64,000 nt of DNA from Pelomonas sp. BJYL3 (GCF_027257975.1 NZ_JANZKX010000010.1:1-64000), one strand, 5' to 3'; counted from the stretch's first letter, positions 18,498 through 27,390 are shown. Numbers and translations are program-made. Notes: generated from the letters alone by a model not told the origin.

Positions 18498-19124
18498 TCA
18501 CATCGACCCCATGAGATAGACGAAGGTGAAGACCCCGATCCACACCACGTCCAGGAAGTGCCAGAACATGGAGAGGCAGATCAGGCGGCGCTTGTTCTCC
18601 TTGATCAGACCATGCTTGCTCACCTGCAGCATCAGCGTGACGAGCCAGACGATGCCGAAGGTGACGTGCAACCCGTGCGTGCCAACCAGGGTGAAGAAGG
18701 CCGAGAGGAAGGCGCTGCGCTGCGGGCCGGCGCCCTCGTGCAGCAGATGGGCAAACTCGTAGAGCTCCAGGCCCAGGAAGGCCGCGCCGAAGAGGCCCGT
18801 CACCGCCAGCCACATCAGCAGGTGCTGCTTCTTGCCGTGGTTCATCGCGATCATCGCCAGCCCATAGGTGATGGACGAGAACAGCAGGAAGCCCGTGTTC
18901 ACCGCCACCAGGGGCAGGTCGAAGAGGTCAGCCCCCGAGGGGCCGGCGGCGTAGGACTTGCCCAGCACCGCGAACACCGCGAACAGCACGGCGAAGATGA
19001 GGCAGTCGCTCATCAGGTAGAGCCAGAAGCCCAGCAGGGTGCCCTGCTGCGGGTGGTGCTCGCCCTTCAGGTCATAGAAGCGCGGCGCGCCGTCGGCTTC
19101 GGTCAGGGAAATGGTGTGACTCAT
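18498..19124 (-). CDS. cyoC: Cytochrome bo3 quinol oxidase subunit III
   Basis: The product is 208 residues with five membrane helices, the short form of heme-copper oxidase subunit III used by quinol oxidases. Family landmarks include [18 protein letters not shown] near the N terminus, the acidic FLGLELYEF and [10 protein letters not shown], and the closing [20 protein letters not shown]. It has no redox centres but stabilises subunit I and its proton uptake. The gene lies 19 bases after cyoB. Confidence 0.95.
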   Translation of the reverse strand: MSHTISLTEADGAPRFYDLKGEHHPQQGTLLGFWLYLMSDCLIFAVLFAVFAVLGKSYAAGPSGADLFDLPLVAVNTGFLLFSSITYGLAMIAMNHGKKQHLLMWLAVTGLFGAAFLGLELYEFAHLLHEGAGPQRSAFLSAFFTLVGTHGLHVTFGIVWLVTLMLQVSKHGLIKENKRRLICLSMFWHFLDVVWIGVFTFVYLMGSM

Positions 19125-19143
19125 GATTCGGTCCTCCAGGCGA

Positions 19144-21153
19144 TCAACGCGCCGCCAGCGCCGCCAGGTGGGCGGTACGGGCGTCTTCGCTGCGCTTCAC
19201 GGCATCGGCCTGGATGTAGTAGTCGCGCTTGTAGTTGAAGGTGTGGGCCAGGATGGCCACCAGCGTCACGAGGAAGCTCAGGCCGGCCACCAGCCACATG
19301 TGCCAGATCATCGCGAAGCCGAACAGCGTCGACAGGCCGGCGATCACCACGCCTGCGGCGGTGTTGGCGGGCATGTGGATGTCCACGAAGCCGCTGGTCG
19401 GGCGCTTCACGCCGAGCTTCTTCATGTGGTGCCAGGCGTCCAGCTCGTGCACGACGGGCGTGAAGGCGAAGTTGTAGTCCGGCGGCGGCGAGGCGGTGGA
19501 CCACTCCAGCGTGCGGCCGTCCCAGGGGTCACCGGTCTCGTCGCGCAGCTGGTCACGGCGCAGGTAGCTGACCACCAGCTGGATCAGGAAGCTGCCGATG
19601 CCCAGGGCGATCAGCACGGCGCCCAGCGCGGCGATCTGGAACCAGATCTGCAGCGAGGGATCCTCGAAGTGGCTCATGCGGCGGGTCACGCCCATCAGGC
19701 CCAGCACATACAGCGGCATGAAGGCGAGGTAGAAGCCCACGAACCAGAACCAGAAGCTGCACTTGCCCCAGAACGGGTCCAGCTTGTAGCCGAAGGCCTT
19801 GGGGAACCAGAAGGTGATGCCCGCCATCAGGCCGAAGAGCACGCCGCCGATGATCACGTTGTGGAAGTGGGCGATCAGGAACAGGCTGTTGTGCAGCACG
19901 AAGTCCGCCGGGGGCACGGCCAGCAGCACGCCGGTCATGCCACCGATCACGAAGGTGACCATGAAGCCCACCGTCCACAGCATGGGCACATCGAAGTTGA
20001 TGCGGCCGCGGTACATGGTGAAGAGCCAGTTGAAGATCTTCGCTCCCGTCGGGATGGAGATGATCATGGTCGTGATCCCGAAGAAGGAATTCACGCTGGC
20101 GCCCGAGCCCATGGTGAAGAAGTGGTGCAGCCACACGAGGTAGGACAGGATGGTGATCACCACCGTCGCGTACACCATGGAGGCATAGCCGAACAGCTTC
20201 TTGCGGCTGAAGGTGGACACCACCTCCGAGAAGATGCCGAAGACCGGCAGCACCAGGATGTAGACCTCGGGGTGGCCCCAGATCCAGATCAGGTTCACGT
20301 AGACCATGGCATTGCCGCCGAGGTCCGTCGTGAAGAAGTTGGTGCCGATGTAGCGGTCCAGCGAGAGCAGCACCAGCACGGCGGTCAGCACCGGGAAGGC
20401 GGCCACGATCAGCACGTTGGTGCACAGGCTGGTCCAGGTGAAGACGGGCATCTTCATCATCGTCATGCCCGGCGCGCGCATCTTGATGATGGTCGCGATC
20501 AGGTTGATGCCCGAGAGCGTGGTGCCCACGCCCGCGATCTGCAGGGACCAGATGTAGTAGTCCACCCCCACGCCCGGGCTCGCCAGGATGCCGGACAGCG
20601 GCGGATACGCCAGCCAGCCGGTGCGCGCGAACTCGCCCACGAACAGCGACATCATGATCAGGATGGCGCCGCTGGCCGTCATCCAGAAGCTGAAGTTGTT
20701 CAGGAAGGGGAAGGCCACGTCACGGGCGCCGATCTGCAGCGGCACCACGTAGTTCATGAAGCCCGTCACCAGAGGCATCGCCACGAAGAAGATCATGATC
20801 ACGCCGTGGGCAGTGAAGATCTGGTCGTAGTGGTGCGGCGGCAGGAAGCCGACCTGGTCCCCGAAGGAGATGGCCTGCTGGGCCCGCATCATCAGCGCGT
20901 CTGCAAAGCCGCGCAGCAGCATCACCAGGCCCAGGATGATGTACATGATGCCGATCTTCTTGTGGTCGATGCTGGTGATCCAGTCGCGCCACAGCACGCC
21001 CCACAGGCGGTACTTGGTCAGCAGGAAGAGCATGGCCAGCCCGCCCAGCACGACGCCGGCGAAGGTGGCGAGCAGGATGGGTTCATGCAGGGGGATCGCA
21101 TCCCACGTGAGCCGCCCGAACACGAGGCGGCTGAGGTCTTGAGCGTCAGACAT
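19144..21153 (-). CDS. cyoB: Cytochrome bo3 quinol oxidase subunit I
   Basis: The product is 669 residues, close to E. coli CyoB (663). Ligands of the low-spin haem and the binuclear centre are visible: His in [11 protein letters not shown], the His-Tyr pair of [20 protein letters not shown] (Cu-B ligand and cross-linked Tyr), the HH pair in WLHHFFTMG, and HFHNV with its two haem-ligand His. About fifteen membrane helices are expected. This is the catalytic proton-pumping subunit that reduces oxygen to water with electrons from ubiquinol. It is second in cyoABCD. No cyoE (haem O synthase) is present in the window. Confidence 0.96.
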   Translation of the reverse strand: MSDAQDLSRLVFGRLTWDAIPLHEPILLATFAGVVLGGLAMLFLLTKYRLWGVLWRDWITSIDHKKIGIMYIILGLVMLLRGFADALMMRAQQAISFGDQVGFLPPHHYDQIFTAHGVIMIFFVAMPLVTGFMNYVVPLQIGARDVAFPFLNNFSFWMTASGAILIMMSLFVGEFARTGWLAYPPLSGILASPGVGVDYYIWSLQIAGVGTTLSGINLIATIIKMRAPGMTMMKMPVFTWTSLCTNVLIVAAFPVLTAVLVLLSLDRYIGTNFFTTDLGGNAMVYVNLIWIWGHPEVYILVLPVFGIFSEVVSTFSRKKLFGYASMVYATVVITILSYLVWLHHFFTMGSGASVNSFFGITTMIISIPTGAKIFNWLFTMYRGRINFDVPMLWTVGFMVTFVIGGMTGVLLAVPPADFVLHNSLFLIAHFHNVIIGGVLFGLMAGITFWFPKAFGYKLDPFWGKCSFWFWFVGFYLAFMPLYVLGLMGVTRRMSHFEDPSLQIWFQIAALGAVLIALGIGSFLIQLVVSYLRRDQLRDETGDPWDGRTLEWSTASPPPDYNFAFTPVVHELDAWHHMKKLGVKRPTSGFVDIHMPANTAAGVVIAGLSTLFGFAMIWHMWLVAGLSFLVTLVAILAHTFNYKRDYYIQADAVKRSEDARTAHLAALAAR

Positions 21154-21170
21154 CTTGGTACTTCAGCGGA

Positions 21171-22244
21171 TCAATCTTGGCGGGCCGCGGTGGCCGCGGG
21201 GAGGAACTGCTCGGCATTGGCCGGCGTGCACTGGGCGGTCACGAAGGACTTCTCGCCCTGGCCCCAGGCCTTGCGGGACACGCCGTCCACGCCGCCCTTG
21301 CCCTGGCCGCCGGCCGCGTCGATGGCCATCATCTGGCCCATGCACATCTTGGCGCTGTCCACGCAGCGGTTCAGGATGGCGTCGTACAGGCCGTTGGCCA
21401 CGCGGGCGTAGCGGCGCACGGGCTCCTTCTCGCTGGGCTGTTCCAGCTGCTGGTAGACGGCGCGGCTGAGTTCGCCACCTTCCTGCTTGTTCTTCGCGAC
21501 CCAGGCCTGGAAGTCGGCGTCGGAGAGGCCATGGAACTGGAAGCGCATGTGCGAGAAGCCGTCGCCGCTGAAGTTGGACGAGAAGCCCTCGTACGCGCCA
21601 GGCTTGTTGATCACGGCATGAAGCTGGGTCTGCATGCCCGGCATGGCGTAGATCTGGCCGGCCAGTGCGGGGATGTAGAAGGCGTTCATCACCGTGGAGG
21701 CGGTGATCTTGAAACGGATGGGGCGGTCCACCGGGGCGGCCAGCTCATTGACCGTGGCAATGCCCTGCTCGGGGTAGAGGAACAGCCACTTCCAGTCCAG
21801 GGCCACCACTTCCACTTCCAGAGGCTTGACGCCTTCGGGCAGGGGGCGGGACTCGTCCAGCCGCTCCAGGGCGCGGTAGGGATCCAGCTTGTGGGTGCTG
21901 ATCCAGGTGATGGCGCCCAGCGCGATGATGATCATCAGCGGCGCGCCCCAGATGATGAGCTCCAGCTTGGTGCTGTGGTCCCAGTCGGGGGTGTAGGTCG
22001 CCTCCTTGTTGGACTGGCGGTAGCGCCAGGCGAACAGCAGGGTCAGCAGGATCACCGGGACGATGATCAGCAGCATCAGCAGCGTCGAGGTGGTGACCAG
22101 GTCGGCCTGCTGGCGGGCGATGTCACCCGAGGGGTTCATCACCACCGTGTTGCAGGCGGCCAGGGGCAGGAGAGCCAGGGCCAGCACGGAGCGGCCGAGG
22201 ACGGGGGCCAGGGCGGCCGGGGACAGCAGGGGTTTTCTATACAT
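21171..22244 (-). CDS. cyoA: Cytochrome bo3 quinol oxidase subunit II
   Basis: The product is 357 residues. The signal peptide ends in a lipobox (LLPLAAC), so it is a lipoprotein as in E. coli. Two membrane helices follow (LLMLLIIVPVILLTLLFAWRY and LELIIWGAPLMIIIALGAITW), then a cupredoxin domain with LDWKWLFLYPEQGIATVNEL. The Cu-A ligands of cytochrome c oxidases (CXXXC) are absent, which marks it as a quinol oxidase subunit. A COX_ARM-like tail is present. It is the first gene of the operon, 63 bases downstream of an FNR-like box. Confidence 0.95.
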   Translation of the reverse strand: MYRKPLLSPAALAPVLGRSVLALALLPLAACNTVVMNPSGDIARQQADLVTTSTLLMLLIIVPVILLTLLFAWRYRQSNKEATYTPDWDHSTKLELIIWGAPLMIIIALGAITWISTHKLDPYRALERLDESRPLPEGVKPLEVEVVALDWKWLFLYPEQGIATVNELAAPVDRPIRFKITASTVMNAFYIPALAGQIYAMPGMQTQLHAVINKPGAYEGFSSNFSGDGFSHMRFQFHGLSDADFQAWVAKNKQEGGELSRAVYQQLEQPSEKEPVRRYARVANGLYDAILNRCVDSAKMCMGQMMAIDAAGGQGKGGVDGVSRKAWGQGEKSFVTAQCTPANAEQFLPAATAARQD

Positions 22245-22300
22245 CGGGATAACCAGCGCCGGGTTAACGAGCTTGCGTTTCGGGCGCGAATGTATCCTGA

Positions 22301-22314
22301 TTGACCCATGTCAA
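22301..22314. promoter_or_regulatory. FNR/ANR-like palindrome between cyoA and the MFS gene
   Basis: TTGAC-CCAT-GTCAA is a perfect 5-4-5 palindrome close to the FNR-family consensus TTGAT-N4-ATCAA. It is centred about 63 bases before the cyoA start codon and overlaps the ATG at 22308 of the divergent gene. Repression of cyo genes by FNR-type regulators under low oxygen is known in enteric bacteria. The role here is inferred. Confidence 0.45.
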
Positions 22315-23672
22315 CGATTGGACATTTTGTCCCAGGCCCCATGGTTACCAGCAGTGCCCTGCCCCTGAATTCCTTGAGCGCGATCAGCCCCGGCGGGGCG
22401 GATTCAGAGCAGCAGAACGTCGCCCCGGGCGACATCGCCGTGGGGGTCGTGATCGGCCGGGCGTCCGAGTATTTCGACTTCTTCGTCTACGGCATCGCCT
22501 CGGTGCTGGTCTTCCCGGCCCTCTTCTTCCCCTTCGCCGACCACCTCACGGGCACGCTCTACGCCTTCGCCCTCTTCGCGCTGGCCTTCGTGGTGCGCCC
22601 CATCGGCTCGCTGCTGAGCATGGCCATCCAGCGCCGCTGGGGCCGCAGCGTCAAGCTCACCGCCGCCCTCTTCCTGCTGGGCGCCTCCACTGCCGGCATG
22701 GCCATGCTGCCGGGCTACGCCAGCCTGGGCTCCACGGCCATCTGGCTGCTCGCGGCCTTCCGCCTGGGGCAAGGCCTGGCCCTCGGGGGCTCCTGGGACG
22801 GCCTGCCTTCCCTGCTGGCCCTGAACGCCCCCGAGCACAAGCGCGGCTGGTACGCCATGCTGGGCCAGCTGGGCGCGCCCCTGGGCTTCTTCGTGGCCAG
22901 CGGGCTCTTCGCCTATCTGTGGACGCACCTCAGCAGCGCGGATTTCCTCTCCTGGGGCTGGCGCTATCCCTTCTTCGCGGCCTTCGCCATCAACGTCGTC
23001 GCGCTGTTCGCCCGCTTGCGCCTGGTGGTGACGCATGAATACGAGCGCGAGCTGGAGGCCCACGAGCTGGAGCCCTGCAACGAGGCCGAGCTGATGCGCC
23101 AGCAGGGCCACAACGTGCTGATCGGCGCCTTCGCCTCGCTGTCCAGCTACGCCCTCTTCCACATCGTGACGGTGTTCCCGCTGTCATGGATCCTGCTGTT
23201 CTCCAAGCAGGATGTGGGTGACTTCCTCGTGGTGCAGGTGGTGGGCGCCCTGCTGGCGGCCGCGGCCATGCCGCTGTCCGGCCTGCTGGCCGACACCTTC
23301 GGCCGGCGCCGCACCCTGGGCGCGGTGGCCATCGGCATCGGCCTCTTCGCCCTGGCGACGCCGGCTCTGCTCAAGGGCGGCGCGCTGGGCCAGGACATGT
23401 TCATCCTGGTGGGCTTCATCCTGCTGGGCCTGTCCTATGGCCAGGCCGCCGGCACGGTGACCTCCAACTTCCTGCCCCAGTTCCGCTACACCGGCGCCGC
23501 GCTGACGGCTGACCTCGCCTGGCTGCTGGGCGCCGCCTTCGCGCCGCTGGTGGCCCTGGGTCTGTCGGCGGAGTTCGGCCTGATCTCGGTGAGCCTCTAC
23601 CTGCTCTCGGGCGTTGCCACCACGCTGCTGGCGCTGCGCGTGAACCGCCGGCTGCAGACCATCAAGGACTGA
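22308..23672 (+). CDS. MFS transporter, metabolite:H+ symporter (MHS) type
   Basis: The product is 454 residues from ATG 22308; ATG 22341 would give 443 and would free the FNR-like palindrome to lie in the promoter. Twelve membrane helices are expected. The signature RASEYFDFFVYGIASVLVFPALFF near residue 50 and the loop VRPIGSLLSMAIQRRWGRS match the sugar/metabolite:proton symporter branch (ShiA/ProP/KgtP-like). The second-half loop DTFGRRRTLG is the repeat of the MFS motif A. The substrate cannot be told. It is followed by a strong terminator. Confidence 0.85.
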   Translation: MSTIGHFVPGPMVTSSALPLNSLSAISPGGADSEQQNVAPGDIAVGVVIGRASEYFDFFVYGIASVLVFPALFFPFADHLTGTLYAFALFALAFVVRPIGSLLSMAIQRRWGRSVKLTAALFLLGASTAGMAMLPGYASLGSTAIWLLAAFRLGQGLALGGSWDGLPSLLALNAPEHKRGWYAMLGQLGAPLGFFVASGLFAYLWTHLSSADFLSWGWRYPFFAAFAINVVALFARLRLVVTHEYERELEAHELEPCNEAELMRQQGHNVLIGAFASLSSYALFHIVTVFPLSWILLFSKQDVGDFLVVQVVGALLAAAAMPLSGLLADTFGRRRTLGAVAIGIGLFALATPALLKGGALGQDMFILVGFILLGLSYGQAAGTVTSNFLPQFRYTGAALTADLAWLLGAAFAPLVALGLSAEFGLISVSLYLLSGVATTLLALRVNRRLQTIKD

Positions 23673-23693
23673 CCCCCGTCGCCCTCAAGTGAC

Positions 23694-23718
23694 AACGGAC
23701 GCCTCGGCGTCCGTTTTT
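23694..23718 (+). terminator. Rho-independent terminator after the MFS gene
   Basis: AACGGACGCC-TCG-GCGTCCGTTTTT forms a GC-rich stem of about 8-9 pairs with a T5 tail. The A residues on the other side may let it work for the convergent lysE-type gene too. Confidence 0.85.
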
Positions 23719-23739
23719 CATTGGAGCGACGCCCTGCCT

Positions 23740-24351
23740 TCAGCCGCGCAGGGGCAGCGCCGCCCCCAGGGCCATGAAGACCCCGCCGCAGCCCTTGTTG
23801 AAGCGCCGCCCCACCCGCTTGAGCCAGGGGCTGATGCGGTGCGCCGCACTGGCCAGGCCCCATTCGGTGAGGAATTCCACCACGGCAAAGGTGCCGGCGA
23901 GGATCGCGAACTGGACCCACAGACTGCGGGCCGGGTCGATGAACTGGGGCAGGAAGGCCGCAAAGAAGAGCAGGCCCTTGGGATTGGTCAGCGCCGACAA
24001 CGCGCCCTGGCGGAACAGCGACCAGCCGCTGCGCGGCGCCGCCGCCTCGGGCAGCTCCACCCCGATGGGCGGCGAGCGCCAGACCTGCACGCCCAGCCAG
24101 AAGAGGTAGGCCCCGCCCACCCACTTCAGCACCGTCAGCCACAGCAGCGAGCTCTTCAGCAAGGCGCCGATGCCAAACAGCGAGAGCGCGATCACCCCCA
24201 CAAAGCCCAGGGCGCCGCCCAGGATGGTCCACAGCGCACGCTGGCGACCGTGCAGGGCACCGTGGGTCAGCGCGAGCAGACCGTTGGGGCCGGGCGAGAG
24301 GGACAGGCCGGTGGCGGCCAGCAGGTACAGGAGCCAGGTGTCGAATGCCAT
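23740..24351 (-). CDS. LysE/RhtB-family amino-acid exporter
   Basis: The product is 203 residues with six membrane helices. It has the family start LYLLAATGLSLSPGPNGLLAL with the conserved SPGPN, then FLWLGVQVWRS and ALTNPKGLLFFAAFLPQFI, all typical of LysE/RhtB exporters. These export amino acids such as lysine, threonine or homoserine, or related metabolites, out of the cytoplasm. It converges on the MFS gene. The exact substrate is not predictable. Confidence 0.9.
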   Translation of the reverse strand: MAFDTWLLYLLAATGLSLSPGPNGLLALTHGALHGRQRALWTILGGALGFVGVIALSLFGIGALLKSSLLWLTVLKWVGGAYLFWLGVQVWRSPPIGVELPEAAAPRSGWSLFRQGALSALTNPKGLLFFAAFLPQFIDPARSLWVQFAILAGTFAVVEFLTEWGLASAAHRISPWLKRVGRRFNKGCGGVFMALGAALPLRG

Positions 24352-24416
24352 GCGGCGACTGTCGCGGCAGGCCCGCGGGTCGTCAAGCGCCGAGGCGGCA
24401 GCCTCTGCACTGGCCT

Positions 24417-25052
24417 TCAGGGCAAACCGTTGGCGCCATGGCGCAGAAAGGCGGGCCGCTCGCAGAGCCGCGCGTGATAGGCCGCGATGGCCTCAAAGAC
24501 CGGCCGCTGCTGCTGCGGCGTGCGCAGCCAGCGCTCGACCGACAGGCCCAGCACCACGTCCGCCAGGGTGAAGCGCGGCCCGGCCGCATAGGCGCCGGTG
24601 CGCTGCAGCTGCGCCTCCAGCACGGCCATCTGGGCATTCCAGCCCTGCAGCCCCTGGGCGATGAGGGCGGTGTCCTGGTGCGCCGGACTCTGGCGGACCA
24701 GGCCCATGAAGGCATAGCGCCAGCTGTTGTTCAGCTCGGTGGCCTGCCAGTCCATCCACTGCTCCACCTGGGCGCGGCCGCCGGCATCGTCCGGCAGGAG
24801 GTCCTTGCGGCCGGCCCGCTGGGCGACGTAGCGGCACAAGGTGTTGGACTCCCGCAGCACAAGGTCGCCATCGACCAGCACCGGCACCATGCCCAGCGGA
24901 TTGAGGGCCAGAAACTCCGGACTCTGCAGCGAGAGCGCGCCCTCGCCCCAGGGCTCGTGCTCGTGGGGCAGCCCGGTTTCATCGAGCGTCCAGAGCACCT
25001 TGCGGACATTGATGGAGGAGGCGCGCCCCAGCAGGCGCAGTCGCTGGCTCAT
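24417..25052 (-). CDS. Glutathione S-transferase family protein
   Basis: The product is 211 residues. The N-terminal thioredoxin-like domain begins LRLLGRASSINVRKVLWTL, with Ser in the usual catalytic position, followed by NPLGMVPVLVDGDLVLRESNTLCRYVA, which holds the cis-Pro (VPVL) and the ES glutathione-binding pair. The C-terminal half is all-helical and contains FTLADVVLGLSVERW with the conserved Asp N-cap. Cytoplasmic detoxification or a small thiol-transfer reaction is likely. It overlaps no neighbour and follows the degenerate ABC ATPase gene on the same strand. Confidence 0.88.
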   Translation of the reverse strand: MSQRLRLLGRASSINVRKVLWTLDETGLPHEHEPWGEGALSLQSPEFLALNPLGMVPVLVDGDLVLRESNTLCRYVAQRAGRKDLLPDDAGGRAQVEQWMDWQATELNNSWRYAFMGLVRQSPAHQDTALIAQGLQGWNAQMAVLEAQLQRTGAYAAGPRFTLADVVLGLSVERWLRTPQQQRPVFEAIAAYHARLCERPAFLRHGANGLP

Positions 25053-25124
25053 GAGCGTTCCGGGCCGGGCCCTGGCTGCTGTCGATGGGGAGAGGCTAGC
25101 GCAAGTCCGCCCCGGCGGAGGCCC

Positions 25125-25775
25125 TCATTCGCCGAGGTCGATGCGGGATGCGAACAGGGAAGCATCCAGCCCGGACGGCGCGGCGTAGTCGGCCATCACC
25201 CAGATCTGCCGGCACTGCCGGGCGGCGTCCTCCAGCAGCTCCAGCAGCACGCGCCGGGAAATGCCGTCCAGCGCGGCAAAGGGCATGTCCAGCAGCACCA
25301 GCTCCGCCCCGCTGGCCGCGGCCGCCAGCAGGCCCAGCTTGCGCCGGCTGCCGGCGGAGAGCATGTGCATCTGCTTGGCCATGTGGGGCCCCAGCTGCCA
25401 GGCCTCCTGCAGGGCCGCCGCCGTGTCGGCATGCCAGGCGGCATGCCTGGCGCGCTCCTCGGCCAGCCAGTCGGCGGCCTGCTGCGCATCGCGCGCGGGG
25501 TCCAGCGGGTCCGGCCAGGCCTGGCTTGCCAGCTGCCGTTCCAGCTGGCCGGCATCCGGCACCAGAAGGCCTGCGAGGAGGCGCAGCAGCGCGGTCTTGC
25601 CACGGCCCTCCCCGCCCTGAACCAGGTGCAGGCCGGGGCCCAGCTCGAAATCCAGCCCGGCCAGCAGGAGAGGCGACCCGGCGCCCGGCGGCTGCCAGCC
25701 CAGGCCCTGGGCCCGCAGATACGGCGCCGTGCCGGGCGCCTGCAGGAGGTGATCGTGTCCAGTCATGGCGGCCAT
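25125..25775 (-). CDS. Degenerate ABC-type ATPase domain protein
   Basis: The product is about 216 residues from ATG 25775 (ATG 25766 is possible; the frame runs much further upstream without coding character). Walker A is GGEGRGKTALL and a signature-like motif LSAGSRRKLG is present. The Walker B region reads LVLLDMPFAALD, with Met where the catalytic Glu should be, and the switch region reads IWVMADY with Asp in place of the H-loop His. It looks superficially like CcmA, but no permease or ccm gene is nearby. Either it binds ATP with little hydrolysis or it is a regulatory or structural relative. It lies upstream of the GST gene on the same strand. Confidence 0.7.
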   Translation of the reverse strand: MAAMTGHDHLLQAPGTAPYLRAQGLGWQPPGAGSPLLLAGLDFELGPGLHLVQGGEGRGKTALLRLLAGLLVPDAGQLERQLASQAWPDPLDPARDAQQAADWLAEERARHAAWHADTAAALQEAWQLGPHMAKQMHMLSAGSRRKLGLLAAAASGAELVLLDMPFAALDGISRRVLLELLEDAARQCRQIWVMADYAAPSGLDASLFASRIDLGE

Positions 25776-25903
25776 GGTAGTGCCCGCTAACGCCCGGACC
25801 TGCAAAGGCACTGTCGGACTTCTTGACAGACTCCAGGCCTTGCGTTCGCAATTCGCCCAGACAGCGCGAGCAAGTGCTTGATTTCCCAGCATTTCGGGGG
25901 AGT

Positions 25904-25919
25904 GGGCACGGCCCATGCA
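25904..25919 (+). promoter_or_regulatory. Sigma-54-like promoter upstream of the PEP-CTERM gene
   Basis: GGGCACGGCCCATGCA matches TGGCACG-N4-TTGCW at all but two positions, with the essential GG (25905-25906) and GC (25917-25918) separated by 10 bases. Transcription would start near 25930, giving a leader of about 105 bases. PEP-CTERM genes are often sigma-54/PrsR dependent in exosortase-containing bacteria. The call rests on motif match and context. Confidence 0.5.
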
Positions 25920-26035
25920 TGCCTCGGGATTGACGAGGATGGGTCGGCATGATTTGTCGCGGTCGCAGGACAGGTCCGTCAGTGGCCTCCGCCATCGCAG
26001 GACGATCATGGACGGGAAGACTTCATGGAGTTGCC

Positions 26036-27208
26036 ATGGGCCGCCGTCTTCGCCTCGCTTCCCCGCTGTCCTCCACCCTGCTGGTCTGCCTGGGCCTGAG
26101 TACCAGCCCGCTGGCACTGGCCGCGCCGGGCATCAACCTGAGCAGCGTCCAGTACGTGCAGTACGGAGACGGCCAGTCCTACTCCCTCCCCTTTGCCGTC
26201 ATCGACCAATGCGGCGGCACCAAGGCCGGCTGCCAGTACTACGTGCCGTCAAGCCCCGGGCAGATCGACAGTCTGGTCGTGCTGGCCACGGGCACCGAGA
26301 GCGGGCCGACGACCACCAACTTCCTGGGCATGGACAACGCCTACCGCACGCCGGACGGCGCGGGCGGCGCCCCCTTCTTCCGCCCGGATGCCGGCAACTC
26401 CCGCGGCTCACAGGGGAGCATCACCGGCAACCTGTCCAACACCTGGGACGCCTCCTTGACCTCCCTGAAGTCCTTCCTGGCTTCGGACCAGATGGTCTTC
26501 TTCTTCAACAACAACCAGACCAAGAGCGGCGGCACCGCCACCGAGAGCCTGGCCGCCTGGGCGCGCGTGTGGATCACCGACGACCAGGGCATGAACCTCG
26601 GCTACTACGACTTCACCAACCGCGCCGGCCGCTACGCCCTCTTCACCGAGGGCGGCGGCGGCACCTTCTTGGGCGACGTCGGCACCTACACCTCACTGGG
26701 CGGCGGCCCGCTGGCCGGTGACAACAGCAGCACCGACTACGTGCTTTCCGGCGGCGCCATCTGCCGCAACAACTTCGGCATCCCGGTCTCCTGCAGCACC
26801 ACCAGCAACAAGCCGGTGGACCACAACCTGGGCGCCAATGAAGCGGCCTACGCCATCCTCTTCCCCGAGCTGAACGCGCAGATGAACACGCTGTTCGCGA
26901 CGGTGCTGGACGACACCGTCCTGGCCAAGTACACCTTCCACGCAGACATCCGCCTGGGCTGCGATGCGGCCACCACACCGGGCAATTGCACGGGCGACCT
27001 CAAGGGCGGCGTGCCCTTCGGCCGGGACCTCAACAACGGCTACGAGCAGATCTTCATGGGCCGCGCCGCACAGTTCGCCTGCACGGCCAGCACGCCCGGC
27101 TGCTCCGAGGTGCCTGAACCGGCGTCCGTGTGGCTGGCACTGGGCGGGCTGGGCGCCCTCGGCCTGCTGACGCCCGCCGCGCTGCGCCGCCGCTCACGCG
27201 CCGCCTGA
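26036..27208 (+). CDS. PEP-CTERM sorting-domain exported protein
   Basis: The product is 390 residues from ATG 26036, with GGAG 5 bases upstream; longer in-frame starts are unsupported. There is a signal peptide at residues 1-30 (RLASPLSSTLLVCLGLSTSP then LALAA). The mature part is rich in Gly, Ser, Thr and Asn with scattered Cys (CGGTKAGC, CRNNFGIPVSC). The C terminus is VPEPASVWLALGGLGALGLL followed by basic residues: the PEP motif, a membrane helix and an Arg tail recognised by exosortase. Such proteins go to the cell surface or the extracellular polymer matrix. No exosortase or EPS locus is in the window, so sorting must depend on genes elsewhere. Confidence 0.92.
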   Translation: MGRRLRLASPLSSTLLVCLGLSTSPLALAAPGINLSSVQYVQYGDGQSYSLPFAVIDQCGGTKAGCQYYVPSSPGQIDSLVVLATGTESGPTTTNFLGMDNAYRTPDGAGGAPFFRPDAGNSRGSQGSITGNLSNTWDASLTSLKSFLASDQMVFFFNNNQTKSGGTATESLAAWARVWITDDQGMNLGYYDFTNRAGRYALFTEGGGGTFLGDVGTYTSLGGGPLAGDNSSTDYVLSGGAICRNNFGIPVSCSTTSNKPVDHNLGANEAAYAILFPELNAQMNTLFATVLDDTVLAKYTFHADIRLGCDAATTPGNCTGDLKGGVPFGRDLNNGYEQIFMGRAAQFACTASTPGCSEVPEPASVWLALGGLGALGLLTPAALRRRSRAA

Positions 27209-27390
27209 TCGGCACCATCGTCCTGCGCGGGGGTGACGCCTGCCGGGCGCCATTCCAGCGTGCCGTCCACCCGCTGCGCCATCGCATCCAGCGCCCGCGC
27301 CTCCTCGGCGCACATCTTTCGCTGCGTGCGCGCCACGCGCCCCGTTACGGGGTCGCGCAGCGTCCATTGCCAGAATTGGATTTGCTTCAT
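27040..27390 (-). CDS. Small hypothetical protein overlapping the PEP-CTERM gene antisense
   Basis: The frame gives 116 residues from ATG 27390. The first 60 (MKQIQFWQWTLRDPVTGRVA, then RTQRKMCAEEARALDAMAQ and a VDGTLEWRP segment) resemble short Trp/Arg-rich proteins common in Burkholderiales. The last 56 residues are encoded opposite the 3' end of the PEP-CTERM gene (27040-27208) and are low-complexity. A strong hairpin (GGCTCA-TGGCG-TGAGCC, 27413-27429) precedes the start. No ribosome site is obvious and no function can be assigned. Confidence 0.55.
   Translation of the reverse strand: MKQIQFWQWTLRDPVTGRVARTQRKMCAEEARALDAMAQRVDGTLEWRPAGVTPAQDDGADQAARERRRSAAGVSRPRAPSPPSASHTDAGSGTSEQPGVLAVQANCAARPMKICS

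Noticed and set aside
19123-21411. 762-codon open frame on the plus strand
   Set aside because: It is antisense to cyoB and cyoA. The translation is His/Gly/Val/Asp-rich without motifs, a normal shadow of high-GC genes.
25125-25775. Annotation as CcmA haem exporter ATPase
   Set aside because: No ccmB or other ccm gene is nearby and the catalytic Glu and switch His are missing.
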